A stretch of 64,000 bases of DNA from CAVVTR01 sp963751245 (GCA_963751245.1 CAVVTR010000009.1:248001-312000), one strand, 5' to 3'. Positions 1-8,694 are shown, counted from the first letter of the stretch. The notes: generated by a model from the letters alone, not told the origin. Made by a program: numbers and translations.

Positions 1-2
1 CC

Positions 3-1607
3 GGTTCGCTGGTGGACCTGCGGCCCACCCGCCGTCTCGAGGACTACATCGGCGAGGAGATCGAGGCCCGCATCATCAACTTCGACCGCCGCCGGGCCAA
101 CGTCGTGCTGTCCCGCAAGGCCATCCTCGAGGAGCAGCTGTCGAGCCAGAAGGCCGAGACGCTGACCACCCTCGAGGAGGGGATGATGATCACCGGAGTG
201 GTCAAGAACATCACCGACTACGGTGTGTTCATCGACCTCGGCGGTATCGACGGCCTGCTCCACGTCACGGACATTTCCTGGGGGCGCGTCGGCCATCCCA
301 GCGAGTACTTCAAGATCGGCGAGGAGGTCAAGGTCGTCGTCCTGCGCGTGGACCGGGACAAGGAGCGCGTGTCCCTCGGCTACCGCCAGCGCTTCGAGGA
401 CCCGTGGACCCACGTCGAGGCCACCTACCCCATGGGCAAGAAGGTCCAGGGCAAGGTGACCAACGTCGTCGACTACGGCGCCTTCGTGCAGCTCGAGGAG
501 GGCGTCGAGGGCCTCATCCACGTCTCCGAGATGTCGTGGACCAAGAAGATCAAGAACCCCAAGACGATCCTCCAGCCCGGACAGGACGTCGAGGTGGTCA
601 TCACCGAGGTGGACATCGACAAGCGCCGGATCTCGCTGTCCCTGCGCCACGCCGAGCCCAACCCGTGGGAGGACTTCGCCACCAGGTTCCGCGTGGGCTC
701 GAAGGTCTCCGGGACGGTGCGCAACCTCACCGACTTCGGCGCCTTCGTCGAGCTGGAGCCGGGCATCGACGGCCTCGTCCACGTCTCCGACATGTCCTGG
801 AGCCGCCGTATCTCGCACCCCTCCGAGGTGGTCCAGAAGGGTGACGAGATCGACGCGATGATCATCGCCATGGACATTCCAAACCAGCGCATCTCGCTCT
901 CCATGAAGGAGCTCATGCCCAACGAATGGGACGAGTTCGCGGGATCGCACCAGGTCGGTGAGGAGGTCGAGGGCTTCGTCACCAACGTCACCGACTTCGG
1001 CCTCTTCGTGGAGCTGGCGCCCGGTGTGGAGGGGCTGTGCCACATCTCCGAGGTGGAGCGGGTCGGCATGCAGCCGCTGGCCACCGTGTTCGATCGCGGC
1101 CAGCGCGTGCGCACCAGGCTGATCCGGGTGGACTGGAACGAGAAGCGGATCGGCCTCTCGCTGCGCGGCATCCCGCAGCCTGAACCCGAGGAGCCGGAGA
1201 CCCCGGCCGCCGAGGCCGCGGAGACGGAGCCGGCAGTGGAGGCCGCCCCGGAGACCGAAGCGGCCGCCGGGCCCGAGGCCGCGACAGAGCCTGAAGCCGA
1301 GGCCGAACCTGAAGCCGAACCTGAAGCCGAGCCTGAAGCCGAGCCTGAAGCCGAGCCTGAAGCCGAGCCTGATGCCGAAGCCGAAGCGGAGCCGGAGCCG
1401 GAGCCGGAGCCTGAAGTCGAGACCGCACCGGAAGCGACGCCCGAGCCGGAACCGGAGCCTGCTCCGGAGGCTGCTCCCGAGCCCGAGCCCGAGCCCGAGC
1501 CCGAGGCCGAGGCCGAGGCCGTTGCCGAACCCGAACCCGAGGCCGAGCCCGAGGGGGACGACGGCGGCGAGCCGGAGGCCGAGGACGGCGACGAGGACAA
1601 GAGCTGA
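3..1607 (+). CDS. rpsA: 30S ribosomal protein S1, 5'-truncated by window edge
   Basis: S1 binds mRNA and helps load it on the 30S subunit. The frame is open to the left edge, so the true start lies outside; the first visible residues (SLVDLRP) match the interior of an S1 repeat. Four complete S1 RNA-binding repeats follow at about nt 190-385, 445-640, 700-895 and 955-1165, each with the G-x-V-x-N-(I/V/L)-T-D-(Y/F)-G-x-F core and a (L/V)-x-H-(V/I)-(S/T) motif. From about nt 1178 to the stop the protein becomes a roughly 140-residue tail made almost only of Glu, Pro and Ala. Such a tail is not part of classical S1. HU/IHF lies 51 bases downstream, the same order as rpsA-ihfB in Escherichia coli. 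Confidence 0.95.
   Translation, partial: GSLVDLRPTRRLEDYIGEEIEARIINFDRRRANVVLSRKAILEEQLSSQKAETLTTLEEGMMITGVVKNITDYGVFIDLGGIDGLLHVTDISWGRVGHPSEYFKIGEEVKVVVLRVDRDKERVSLGYRQRFEDPWTHVEATYPMGKKVQGKVTNVVDYGAFVQLEEGVEGLIHVSEMSWTKKIKNPKTILQPGQDVEVVITEVDIDKRRISLSLRHAEPNPWEDFATRFRVGSKVSGTVRNLTDFGAFVELEPGIDGLVHVSDMSWSRRISHPSEVVQKGDEIDAMIIAMDIPNQRISLSMKELMPNEWDEFAGSHQVGEEVEGFVTNVTDFGLFVELAPGVEGLCHISEVERVGMQPLATVFDRGQRVRTRLIRVDWNEKRIGLSLRGIPQPEPEEPETPAAEAAETEPAVEAAPETEAAAGPEAATEPEAEAEPEAEPEAEPEAEPEAEPEAEPDAEAEAEPEPEPEPEVETAPEATPEPEPEPAPEAAPEPEPEPEPEAEAEAVAEPEPEAEPEGDDGGEPEAEDGDEDKS
1308..1379 (+). repeat. 12-bp in-frame tandem repeat, six copies
   Basis: Six consecutive 12-base units (consensus CCTGAAGCCGAG, last unit with one change) encode repeated Pro-Glu-Ala-Glu in the S1 tail. 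An isolated seventh unit sits at 1290-1301. Because the unit is a multiple of three, copy-number change would lengthen or shorten the tail without breaking the frame. Confidence 0.9.
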
Positions 1608-1621
1608 CGCTGGACTTGCTG

Positions 1622-1637
1622 CCCCGGAGCGCCGGGG
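1622..1637 (+). promoter_or_regulatory. stem-loop in the rpsA-HU spacer
   Basis: A perfect 6-bp stem (CCCCGG / CCGGGG) with a 4-base loop lies 14 bases after the rpsA stop and just before the HU ribosome-binding site. There is no U tract, so it is not a standard terminator. It could be a processing or attenuation element that uncouples HU expression from S1. Role inferred. Confidence 0.45.
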
Positions 1638-1658
1638 ATCCCGAGGAGGTTTGATTCG

Positions 1659-1937
1659 ATGACGAAGGCCGACATCGTGAAGATCTTGGCTGATCAGGTG
1701 GGGCTCACCCGGCGAGAGGCGGCGTCCACGCTGGGCGTGGTGCTGGATGGTATCGTCGATGCGATCCTCGCCGGCGAGAAGGTGGAGCTTCGCGGCTTCG
1801 GGTCATTCCGCACCCGCAACCGCCAGGCCAGGCAGGGCCGCAACCCCCGCACCGGCGCGCGGGTCGCGGTGCCGCCGAAGGTCGTGCCGTATTTCAAGCC
1901 GGGGAAGCAGCTCCGCGAGCTCCTCTCCGGAAAGTGA
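1659..1937 (+). CDS. HU/IHF-family DNA-binding protein
   Basis: A 92-aa histone-like protein of typical family length that binds and bends DNA as a dimer. It starts MTKADIVKILAD and contains the signature GFGSFRTRNRQAR followed by the beta-arm GRNPRTG, with the arm proline in the NPRTG context. A strong ribosome-binding site (GAGGAGG) ends 10 bases before the ATG. Its place directly after rpsA suggests an IHF-beta-like lineage, but HU and IHF cannot be separated by eye. The stop is 7 bases before the HIT gene start. Confidence 0.93.
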   Translation: MTKADIVKILADQVGLTRREAASTLGVVLDGIVDAILAGEKVELRGFGSFRTRNRQARQGRNPRTGARVAVPPKVVPYFKPGKQLRELLSGK

Positions 1938-1944
1938 GACCGCC

Positions 1945-2433
1945 TTGGAGCATCTCTTTGCTCCCTGGCGCTTCGCGTACGTGAGCCAGAGCAGTCCCGA
2001 CACCGGGTGCATCTTCTGCGCCGCTGCGAACGGCGGTGAGGAGACCCTCACCGTCTTTCGCGGCGCGCGCGTGTTCGCGTTGCTGAACCGCTACCCGTAC
2101 ACGTCGGGGCACGCCATGGTGGCACCGTACGAGCACGTGGGGGACCTCTCCCGTCTCGACGCCGGGACGGTGGCCGAGCTGATGACCGTGGGTCAGCGGC
2201 TGGTGGAGGCGCTGCGGCGCGTCTACCATCCCCAGGGGTTCAACCTCGGCCTCAACCTGGGCGAGGCGGCGGGTGCGGGGATCGAGGAGCACCTCCACCT
2301 GCACGTGGTGCCCCGCTGGCGCGGCGACACCAACTTCATGACGGTGAACGCGGACGTGCGGGTGATCCCCGAGGACCTGGCCGCCACCTGGGCCAAGGTG
2401 AGCCGGGAGATGGAGGCCGATCGTGGCCGATAA
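1945..2433 (+). CDS. HIT-family nucleotide hydrolase/transferase
   Basis: About 162 aa. The histidine triad H-L-H-L-H-V-V-P appears near the C-terminus and a GCIFC Cys pair near the N-terminus, as in branch HIT proteins related to AP4A phosphorylases that act on dinucleoside polyphosphates or AMP conjugates. The TTG at 1945 is chosen because the sequence that follows (LEHLFAPWR) matches the family start 'LWAPWR'; no ATG fits. It begins 7 bases after the HU stop and overlaps the next gene by 11 bases, so it is probably in the same transcript. Substrate unknown. Confidence 0.85.
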   Translation: MEHLFAPWRFAYVSQSSPDTGCIFCAAANGGEETLTVFRGARVFALLNRYPYTSGHAMVAPYEHVGDLSRLDAGTVAELMTVGQRLVEALRRVYHPQGFNLGLNLGEAAGAGIEEHLHLHVVPRWRGDTNFMTVNADVRVIPEDLAATWAKVSREMEADRGR

Positions 2434-2833
2434 CCGCAAGCGTCCCGAGGCGCCGCCCCGCCTGCCCCTGCCGCTGACCGTGCTGGTCGTGCTGGCGTGG
2501 CTGGTGCCGGGCTCGGGCCACTTCCTGCTTCGCCGTCGCCGGCGCGCGGCCGTGTTCGCGGGGCTCATCCTGGCGGCGTTCGTGCTCGGGCTTCTGCTGC
2601 AGGGGGAGCTCGCCCTGCCTCGGGCCGGCGATCCCCTCTCGTACCTGGCCGCCGTCGCCGACCTGGGCACCGGTGCCCTCTACTTCCTCGCCCGCCTGCT
2701 GGGGTTGGGGGTGGGGACCATCACCGCCGTGTCGTTCGAGTACGGCAACACCTTCCTGCTCACGGCGGGGATGATGAACCTGCTGCTCGTCCTGGACACC
2801 TACGACATCGCGGTGGGGAGGAAGACCTGGTGA
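2423..2833 (+). CDS. small membrane protein, DUF6677-like
   Basis: 136 aa beginning at GTG inside the HIT 3' end. A short basic N-terminus precedes about three hydrophobic segments (residues about 15-30, 42-58 and 85-120). The motif PGSGHFLLRRRRRA after the first segment resembles the 'PGaGhfyLGr' signature of DUF6677-type inner-membrane proteins common in Acidobacteriota. No enzymatic residues are evident. Function unknown; the packing between the HIT gene and another small membrane gene suggests a shared transcript. Confidence 0.7.
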   Translation: MADNRKRPEAPPRLPLPLTVLVVLAWLVPGSGHFLLRRRRRAAVFAGLILAAFVLGLLLQGELALPRAGDPLSYLAAVADLGTGALYFLARLLGLGVGTITAVSFEYGNTFLLTAGMMNLLLVLDTYDIAVGRKTW

Positions 2834-3000
2834 TCGTCGATCATTTCTCCCTCCTGGTCCTGGACGCGCTCCTGATCGCGGTGTTCTTCTCGTTCCTGTG
2901 GAAGCCGACCGCCCGGGAGCGCTGGCGCTACTTCTGGAAGGTGTTCCTCGTCCTGGTCCTCGGCGCCGTCGCCGTGGGCTGGCTCATGTACCCGTTCTGA
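2830..3000 (+). CDS. 56-aa two-helix membrane protein
   Basis: A short gene starting at GTG that overlaps the previous stop in a GTGA junction, a sign of translational coupling. It encodes two hydrophobic helices (residues about 6-23 and 35-54) split by a basic-aromatic loop (WKPTARERWRYFW). No family is recognised. The coupling argues it is real and works with the upstream DUF6677-like protein. Confidence 0.6.
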   Translation: MIVDHFSLLVLDALLIAVFFSFLWKPTARERWRYFWKVFLVLVLGAVAVGWLMYPF

Positions 3001-3091
3001 GCCGCCGCCGCACGCCGAGCACAGCCATGACGCCGATCCGTCCCGCCGCACGTCTCCGGCGCCGGAGAGAACGCGGGCGCCCCACACCGGC

Positions 3092-3097
3092 TATCCT
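3092..3097 (+). promoter_or_regulatory. -10 element TATCCT, leaderless type
   Basis: TATCCT ends 6 bases before the ATG of the VanZ-like gene, so the predicted transcript would begin at or next to the start codon. No -35 match is visible. One of several such sites in the window. Confidence 0.45.
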
Positions 3098-3103
3098 GGG
3101 GGG

Positions 3104-3460
3104 ATGATGCCTTCCAGGCGTTTCCTCCTGCTGGCCGCGACGTCCGTCCTCGCCGTGACCTACCTCGTGCTGGGGACGCGTCCGCGCATGCCCGAGGTGG
3201 TCCGCGACGTGCCCGACACGGTCATCCACGCGGGCGCGTACGCCCTCCTGTCCGGGAGCGCCATCCTCACGGCAGCGGCGTTCGCGGCGCCGGCTCCGGC
3301 GGCTGCGGGCGCCGTCTTCGCCGTGGCGCACGGAGGGCTGCTGGAGGTGCTGCAGATGTTCACGCCGCCGCGCACGGCGGAGTGGCGGGACCTGCGCTCC
3401 GACGCCATGGGCACCGCGGCGACGCTGGTGGTGTGGTTCGGGTGGAGGCGCCGCGCGTGA
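3104..3460 (+). CDS. VanZ-like membrane protein
   Basis: 118 aa with about four hydrophobic segments. The sequence DTVIHAGAYALLSG after the first helix and the later GLLEVLQMFTPPRTAEWRD-LRSDAMG match the VanZ-like pattern (conserved H, then E-x-x-Q, R and D on the inner face). The family is linked to teicoplanin resistance in VanZ itself, but most members have unknown function. The 3' end overlaps lpxB by 4 bases (GTGA). Confidence 0.75.
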   Translation: MMPSRRFLLLAATSVLAVTYLVLGTRPRMPEVVRDVPDTVIHAGAYALLSGSAILTAAAFAAPAPAAAGAVFAVAHGGLLEVLQMFTPPRTAEWRDLRSDAMGTAATLVVWFGWRRRA

Positions 3461-4560
3461 AGCTCCTCCTCGTCGCCGGCGAGGCCAGCGGCGACCTGCA
3501 CGCCGCCAACCTGCTTCGCGCCCTGCGCGGCACGGGGGGGGAGGTGACGGCGTTCGGGGTCGGCGGCGAGCGTCTCCGCGAGGCGGGGCTCGACTGCATC
3601 GCCCGCAGCGAGGAGCTGTCGGTGATGGGCCTGGCCGAGGTGGCGCGGGACCTGCCGCGCCTGCTGCGGCTGGCCCGGCGGGTGCGCCGGGAAGCGCTGG
3701 CGCGGCGCCCCGACGTTGCCGTGCTGGTGGACTCCCCCGACTTCAACCTGCCCCTGGCGAAGCACCTGCACCGCGCCGGGGTGCCGGTGGCGGTCTACGT
3801 CTCGCCGCAGCTGTGGGCCTGGCGCTCGGGGCGGGTCCGGCGCATCCGGCGGGACGTTCGCCGCGTGCTGTGCATCCTCCCGTTCGAGGTGGACTTCTAC
3901 GAGCGGCACGGGGTGCCCGCCGAGTACGTCGGCCACCCCCTGGTGGACGCCCTCGCACCCGTCATGGCGGCGCCGCCGGCTCGGCGCCGCGACCTCCTCG
4001 CGCTGCTTCCCGGCTCCCGGTGGCACGAGGTGGCGGCGCTGCTCCCGGGGATGCTCGGGGCGGTCGCCGAGCTCCGCCGCCGGCGCACGGGCCTGGCCGT
4101 GCGGCTGGTCGGCGCGCCGGGGCTCGATCCGGCCCGGTTGCGCTCGCAGGTGGGTGACGCCGGGGTCGAGGTGGTGACCGCCGACCGCCACCGCGCCCTG
4201 GCGGAGTGCAGCGCGGCGCTGGTGGCCTCCGGGACCGCGACCCTCGAGTGCGCCCTCCTCGACGTCCCCATGGTGGTAGGGTACCGACTGCACGCGCTGA
4301 GCTACTGGCTGGCGCGCCGCCTGGTCCGGGTGCCCCACGTCGGGCTCGTGAACCTGGTGGCCGGGGAGCGGGTGGCGCCGGAGCTCGTGCAGGACGACTT
4401 CCGCGCCGGGCGGCTCGCCGCCGAGGCGGAGGCGCTGCTCGGCGACGGCGGGGACCGGCAGCGGTCCGGGCTGGCGCGGGTGCGCGGGGCGCTGGGGGAG
4501 ACGGGGGCCTCGGAGCGCGCGGCCCGGGCCGTGCGCGAGATGGCGGGGAACGACGGATGA
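3457..4560 (+). CDS. lpxB: lipid-A-disaccharide synthase
   Basis: LpxB joins UDP-2,3-diacylglucosamine and lipid X to make the lipid A disaccharide at the inner membrane. The 367-aa length fits. The N-terminus LLLVAGEASGDLHAANLL, the internal DSPDFNLPLA and QLWAWRSGRVRRI, and YVGHPLVD are LpxB hallmarks, and the GTATLE segment matches the nucleotide-sugar-binding region. GTG at 3457 is chosen over GTG at 3442 because it gives the family start (MKLLLVAGEASGD) and overlaps the VanZ-like stop. The stop overlaps msbA in an ATGA junction, so both lipid A genes are coupled. Confidence 0.95.
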   Translation: MKLLLVAGEASGDLHAANLLRALRGTGGEVTAFGVGGERLREAGLDCIARSEELSVMGLAEVARDLPRLLRLARRVRREALARRPDVAVLVDSPDFNLPLAKHLHRAGVPVAVYVSPQLWAWRSGRVRRIRRDVRRVLCILPFEVDFYERHGVPAEYVGHPLVDALAPVMAAPPARRRDLLALLPGSRWHEVAALLPGMLGAVAELRRRRTGLAVRLVGAPGLDPARLRSQVGDAGVEVVTADRHRALAECSAALVASGTATLECALLDVPMVVGYRLHALSYWLARRLVRVPHVGLVNLVAGERVAPELVQDDFRAGRLAAEAEALLGDGGDRQRSGLARVRGALGETGASERAARAVREMAGNDG

Positions 4561-6422
4561 GGACGCTGTTCAGGCTGCTCCGGTACCTCAAGCCCCACGC
4601 AGCGTGGGCGGCCACGGCCGTGGTCGGCATGGCCGGCGTGGCGGTCACGACCGTGTTCCTGATCTTCCTCATCTACCCGATCTTCGACCAGATGCTCGGG
4701 GCCGGGGCCGGCGAGAGCGTCCTCGGGCAGCGCACCGCCCAGGTGGAGAAGGCGGAGCAGCCGCACGCCTCGAAGGTGCCGGACGCCCCCGTGGTGCGCG
4801 AGCTCCGGAGCTGGTTCGACGGCGCCAAGCAACAGCTGCAACGGGTCGTCCCCAGCGAGGGCTGGGCCATCGTGGTGATCGCCATGGTCACCGTGTTCCT
4901 GAAGAACGCCCTGACGTACTTCGGGTCGTACGCGTTCTTCAGGACCGGGCTCGCGACCGTCAAGGACATCCGTGACGCCCTCCTGGACACCCTGCTCGGG
5001 CAGTCGCCGCACTTCTTCCAGCAGCAGCCCTCCGCCGTGCTCATGTCGCGGGTCACCAACGACGTGGAGCAGATCACCGCGGCGATCTCCGACCGCTTCG
5101 GTGACCTCTTCCAGGACTCGTTCACGGTGCTCGGCCTGCTCATCTACGTGTTCTCCCTGAACTTCCGCTTCGCCCTGGCCTCTCTCGTGGTGGCGCCGCT
5201 GCTGCTGTTCCCCATCGTCCACTTCGCCCGCAAGCTGCGCAGCCGTTCCCACCAGAGCCAGGAGCGCCTGGGCGAGATGAACACCGTCCTGGACGAGGTG
5301 CTGAAAGGCTACCGGGTGGTGCAGGCGTTCGGCATGGAGGCGTTCGAGTCGAGGCGCTTCCACGAGGCCACCCGGCGCCACTTCAAGGCCAACCTGCGCG
5401 CGCGCAAGATCCAGGCGCTCAACGCACCGGTGATGGAGGTGCTGGGGGCGGCCGGGATGCTGGCGCTGATCGGCTACGCCTCCCACCTGATCGCCACCGG
5501 CCGCATGACCCTGGGGATCTTCACCTCCTTCCTGTTCGCGCTGTACAGCATGTACGCCCCCATCAAGCGGCTCAACAAGCTCAACCTCGCCATGCAGATG
5601 GCCATCGCTGCGGGGGAGCGGGTGTTTCGCGTGCTCGACGCCCCCGTGGCCGTCCGGAACCGCGACGGCGCCCGCCCCATCGAGGGCGTCCGCCGGGCGA
5701 TCCGGTTCGAGCACGTGTTCTTCCAGTACGAGGAGGGCAAGCAGGTCCTCCGCGACCTCGACATCACGCTTCCCGCCGGCCAGGTGGTGGCGCTGGTGGG
5801 GCCCTCGGGCGCAGGCAAGTCCACCTTCGCACAGCTCCTGCCGCGATTCTGGGACGTCACCGGCGGCAGGATCACGGTGGATGGCGTCGACCTGAGGGAC
5901 ATCGACCTGATCTCCCTGCGCCGTTGCCTGGGGCTCGTGACCCAGGAGACCGTGCTGTTCAACGAGACCATCCGCGCCAACATCGCCTACGGCCGCGACG
6001 AGGTGGACCAGGAGCGCCTCGAGGCCTGCGCCCGGGCGGCGTTCGCCCACGACTTCATCCAGGAGTTCCAGCAGGGGTACGACACCGTGGTGGGCGAGTC
6101 CGGACTGCGGCTGTCGGGGGGGCAGCGCCAGCGCATCGCGGTGGCACGGGCCCTCTACAAGGACCCACCGATCCTGATCCTCGACGAGGCCACCTCGGCG
6201 CTGGATGCCGAGGCCGAGGCGGTGGTCCAGAAGGCGCTGGAGAACCTGATGCACGGGCGGACGACACTGGTCATCGCCCACCGCCTGGCCACCGTGCGCA
6301 ACGCCGACCACATCGCGGTGATGGAGGAGGGGCGCATCGTGGAGGAGGGGCGGCACGCAGATCTGCTGACCCGGGGCGGGCTGTACTCGCGGCTCGCCCA
6401 CCTCCAGGGCATCACCAGCTAG
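4557..6422 (+). CDS. msbA: lipid A export ABC transporter (MsbA-like)
   Basis: A 621-aa fused half-transporter: N-terminal six-helix membrane domain (about 1-340) and C-terminal ATPase. Walker A GPSGAGKST (about 415), Q-loop VTQETVLF, signature LSGGQRQR (about 518), Walker B ILILDEATS and the H-loop AHRLAT are all intact. Translational overlap with lpxB supports a role in flipping lipid A-core across the inner membrane. The first loop is longer than in E. coli MsbA, with an inserted stretch between helices 1 and 2 (about residues 48-95). Other type IV half-transporters look alike, so the name rests partly on context. Confidence 0.9.
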   Translation: MRTLFRLLRYLKPHAAWAATAVVGMAGVAVTTVFLIFLIYPIFDQMLGAGAGESVLGQRTAQVEKAEQPHASKVPDAPVVRELRSWFDGAKQQLQRVVPSEGWAIVVIAMVTVFLKNALTYFGSYAFFRTGLATVKDIRDALLDTLLGQSPHFFQQQPSAVLMSRVTNDVEQITAAISDRFGDLFQDSFTVLGLLIYVFSLNFRFALASLVVAPLLLFPIVHFARKLRSRSHQSQERLGEMNTVLDEVLKGYRVVQAFGMEAFESRRFHEATRRHFKANLRARKIQALNAPVMEVLGAAGMLALIGYASHLIATGRMTLGIFTSFLFALYSMYAPIKRLNKLNLAMQMAIAAGERVFRVLDAPVAVRNRDGARPIEGVRRAIRFEHVFFQYEEGKQVLRDLDITLPAGQVVALVGPSGAGKSTFAQLLPRFWDVTGGRITVDGVDLRDIDLISLRRCLGLVTQETVLFNETIRANIAYGRDEVDQERLEACARAAFAHDFIQEFQQGYDTVVGESGLRLSGGQRQRIAVARALYKDPPILILDEATSALDAEAEAVVQKALENLMHGRTTLVIAHRLATVRNADHIAVMEEGRIVEEGRHADLLTRGGLYSRLAHLQGITS

Positions 6423-6452
6423 GGCGGGGCGGAGCGGGGAAGAGGAGGAGAG

Positions 6453-7346
6453 ATGGCGGACGCACTGCGCAGCATGACGGGGTTCGGCGCGGCGGAGGGC
6501 GCGCTGTCGGCGCGGCTGTCCGCGTCGGTACGGCTCACCTCCGTGAACGGGCGGTTCCTGGAGCCTTCCGTGCGCACACAGCCCCGGTTCGACACCGCCG
6601 CCCTCGAGGCGGCGCTGCGCTCGGTGCTGGCGGAGAGGATGTCGCGCGGGCGCGTCCAGGTGCTGGTGCTGCTGCAGGTGCTGCAGGCCGGGGGCACCGG
6701 GCTCGCCTTCCACTGGGAGGTCGCCGAGGCGCTTCTGGCGGAGCTGGACCACGCGCCGGCGGGGCTCGACCTGGCGCCGGTCTCGCTGCGCGACCTGCTG
6801 TCGCTGCCGGGCTTCGCCGAGGGGCTCGGCGAGGTGGCGCTGGACGAGGCGGAGCAGCAGGCGCTGCTGGCCCTCGTCGCCGCGGCCCGCGACGCGCTGG
6901 TGGCGGTCCGGGAGCAGGAGGCGGCGGCGCTGCTACCCCAGGTGGAGGGGGAGGTCGCGATCCTGGACGGCTTCGCGGACTGGCTCGACGGGATCAACGG
7001 CCAGGTCCAGCAGGTTCTCATGGCGCGGCTGCGGGAGCGACTGGCCACGCTCCTCGAGGGCGTGACCCTGCCCGAGGACCGGCTCCTCACCGAGGCGGCT
7101 CTGGGCGCGGACCGCGCCGACGTCTCCGAGGAGATCCAGCGCCTCCGCGCCCACCTCGACCACCTGCGCCGGCTGCTCGCGGGGGGCGGCCCGGTGGGCA
7201 AGAAGCTCGACTTCCTCATCCAGGAGCTGCTCCGCGAGATCAACACCGCGGGTTCCAAGTGCCGCGAGGCCGGGATGGGCGAGCGGGTGGTCGAGGCCAA
7301 GGCCGCGGTGGAGAAGCTGCGCGAGCAGGCCGCCAACTTCGAGTAG
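6453..7346 (+). CDS. yicC: YicC-family endoribonuclease
   Basis: 297 aa with the family N-terminal SMTGFG and the C-terminal DUF1732 block (EIQRLRAHLDHLRRLL, GKKLDFLIQELLREINT, then EKLREQ). YicC proteins are Mg-dependent endoribonucleases linked to RNA turnover. A strong ribosome-binding site (GAGGAGGAG) precedes the ATG. The usual partner gmk is not adjacent here. It sits 30 bases after msbA and 52 bases before asnS. Confidence 0.9.
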   Translation: MADALRSMTGFGAAEGALSARLSASVRLTSVNGRFLEPSVRTQPRFDTAALEAALRSVLAERMSRGRVQVLVLLQVLQAGGTGLAFHWEVAEALLAELDHAPAGLDLAPVSLRDLLSLPGFAEGLGEVALDEAEQQALLALVAAARDALVAVREQEAAALLPQVEGEVAILDGFADWLDGINGQVQQVLMARLRERLATLLEGVTLPEDRLLTEAALGADRADVSEEIQRLRAHLDHLRRLLAGGGPVGKKLDFLIQELLREINTAGSKCREAGMGERVVEAKAAVEKLREQAANFE

Positions 7347-7370
7347 CCGGCGCCCGCGGCGGCGCTGCGG

Positions 7371-7376
7371 TAGAAT
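7371..7376 (+). promoter_or_regulatory. -10 element TAGAAT for asnS
   Basis: TAGAAT lies 22 bases upstream of the asnS ATG, with a purine-rich AGGGGG ribosome-binding site between them. No good -35 is visible 16-18 bases upstream. Confidence 0.4.
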
Positions 7377-7398
7377 CGCCCACTTCAGGGGGTCCGTC

Positions 7399-8694
7399 AT
7401 GCGGGACGCTGAGATTCGTGATCTTCCGGGGCTCGTCGGCGAGGACGTGCGCATCCACGGCTGGCTGTACAATGCGCGCTCCTCGGGCAAGCTCCGCTTC
7501 CTCGTGGTCCGGGACGGCTCGGGCTACCTCCAGGCGGTGGTGTTCAGGCCGGGGGTCGACGAGGCCGTCTGGGACGAGGCCGGACGGGCCACCCAGGAGT
7601 CCTCGCTGTGGGTCGAGGGGAAGGTCAAGCAGGACGACCGCGCCCCCGGCGGCGTCGAGCTCCAGGTCTCCGCCGTCGGCATCGTGCAGCTGTGCCCCGA
7701 CTACCCCATCACGCCCAAGGAGCACGGGCCCGACTTCCTGCTCAACAACCGGCACCTGTGGCTGCGCTCGCGGCGCCAGCACGCCGTCCTGCGGGTGCGC
7801 AACGAGCTCGTCTTCGGCATCCGGGACTTCTTCTACCAGCGCAACTTCGTCAACATCGACTCGCCCATCCTCACGCCGGCCGCGTGCGAGGGGACCTCGA
7901 CCCTGTTCGAGACCGACTACTTCGGGGAGAAGGCCTACCTGTCGCAGTCCGGCCAGCTCTACCTGGAGCCGGCGGCGGCGGCCCACGGCAAGGTGTACTG
8001 CTTCGGGCCCACGTTCCGCGCCGAGAAGTCCAAGACCCGCCGCCACCTCATGGAGTTCTGGATGGTGGAGCCCGAGGTGGCGTGGCTGCGCTTCGACGGC
8101 CTGCTCGACCTCGCCGAGGAGTTCGTCTCGTCGCTGGTGGCCCGCGTCCTCGACCGCTGCACCCAGGAGCTCGAGTGGCTGGAGCGGGACGTCTCCAAGC
8201 TCGAGCCCGCGGCGAGCCGCCCCTACCCGCGCATCGACTACGGCGACGCCGTCGAGAAGCTCAAGGGCAAGGGGTTCGACGTCGCCTTCGGCGACGACTT
8301 CGGCGGCGACGAGGAGACCGCCCTGGCCGACGAGTCGGGGCGGCCGGTGATGATCACCCGCTTCCCCACGGCCATCAAGGCGTTCTACATGGAGCCCGAC
8401 CCCGACGACCCGGCCCGGGCGCTGGCGGTGGACGTCATCGCCCCGGAGGGGTACGGCGAGATCATCGGCGGCAGCGAGCGCATCGCCTCCTACGAGAAGC
8501 TCGAGGAGCGCATCCGCGAGCACGGCCTGCCGCGCGAGTCGTTCGAGTGGTACCTGGACGTGCGGAAGTACGGCGGCTTCCCGCACTCCGGCTTCGGCAT
8601 GGGCATCGAGCGCGTGGTGTCGTGGCTGTGCGGCCTGCAGCACCTGCGCGAGGCGATTCCCTACCCGCGCATGCTCAACCGCCTCTACCCCTGA
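7399..8694 (+). CDS. asnS: asparaginyl-tRNA synthetase
   Basis: A 431-aa class IIb synthetase that charges tRNA(Asn). The N-terminal OB-fold anticodon-binding domain (about 1-100, RIHGWLYNARSSGKLRFL) is followed by motif 1 around NFVNIDSPILTP, motif 2 at FGPTFRAEKSKTRRH and motif 3 at GFGMGIERVVSWL. Asn rather than Asp specificity is inferred from the length and from ACEGTSTLFETDYF, typical of AsnRS. The gene converges with the propeller gene, stops 7 bases apart. Confidence 0.95.
   Translation: MRDAEIRDLPGLVGEDVRIHGWLYNARSSGKLRFLVVRDGSGYLQAVVFRPGVDEAVWDEAGRATQESSLWVEGKVKQDDRAPGGVELQVSAVGIVQLCPDYPITPKEHGPDFLLNNRHLWLRSRRQHAVLRVRNELVFGIRDFFYQRNFVNIDSPILTPAACEGTSTLFETDYFGEKAYLSQSGQLYLEPAAAAHGKVYCFGPTFRAEKSKTRRHLMEFWMVEPEVAWLRFDGLLDLAEEFVSSLVARVLDRCTQELEWLERDVSKLEPAASRPYPRIDYGDAVEKLKGKGFDVAFGDDFGGDEETALADESGRPVMITRFPTAIKAFYMEPDPDDPARALAVDVIAPEGYGEIIGGSERIASYEKLEERIREHGLPRESFEWYLDVRKYGGFPHSGFGMGIERVVSWLCGLQHLREAIPYPRMLNRLYP

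Noticed and set aside
1290..1379. CRISPR-like repeat array
   Set aside because: Units are 12 bp, contiguous and in frame with S1, with no spacers and no cas genes.
473..1675. Ser/Gly-repeat protein opposite rpsA
   Set aside because: It is the antisense reading of the Glu-Pro-Ala tail and S1 repeats and has no start signal.
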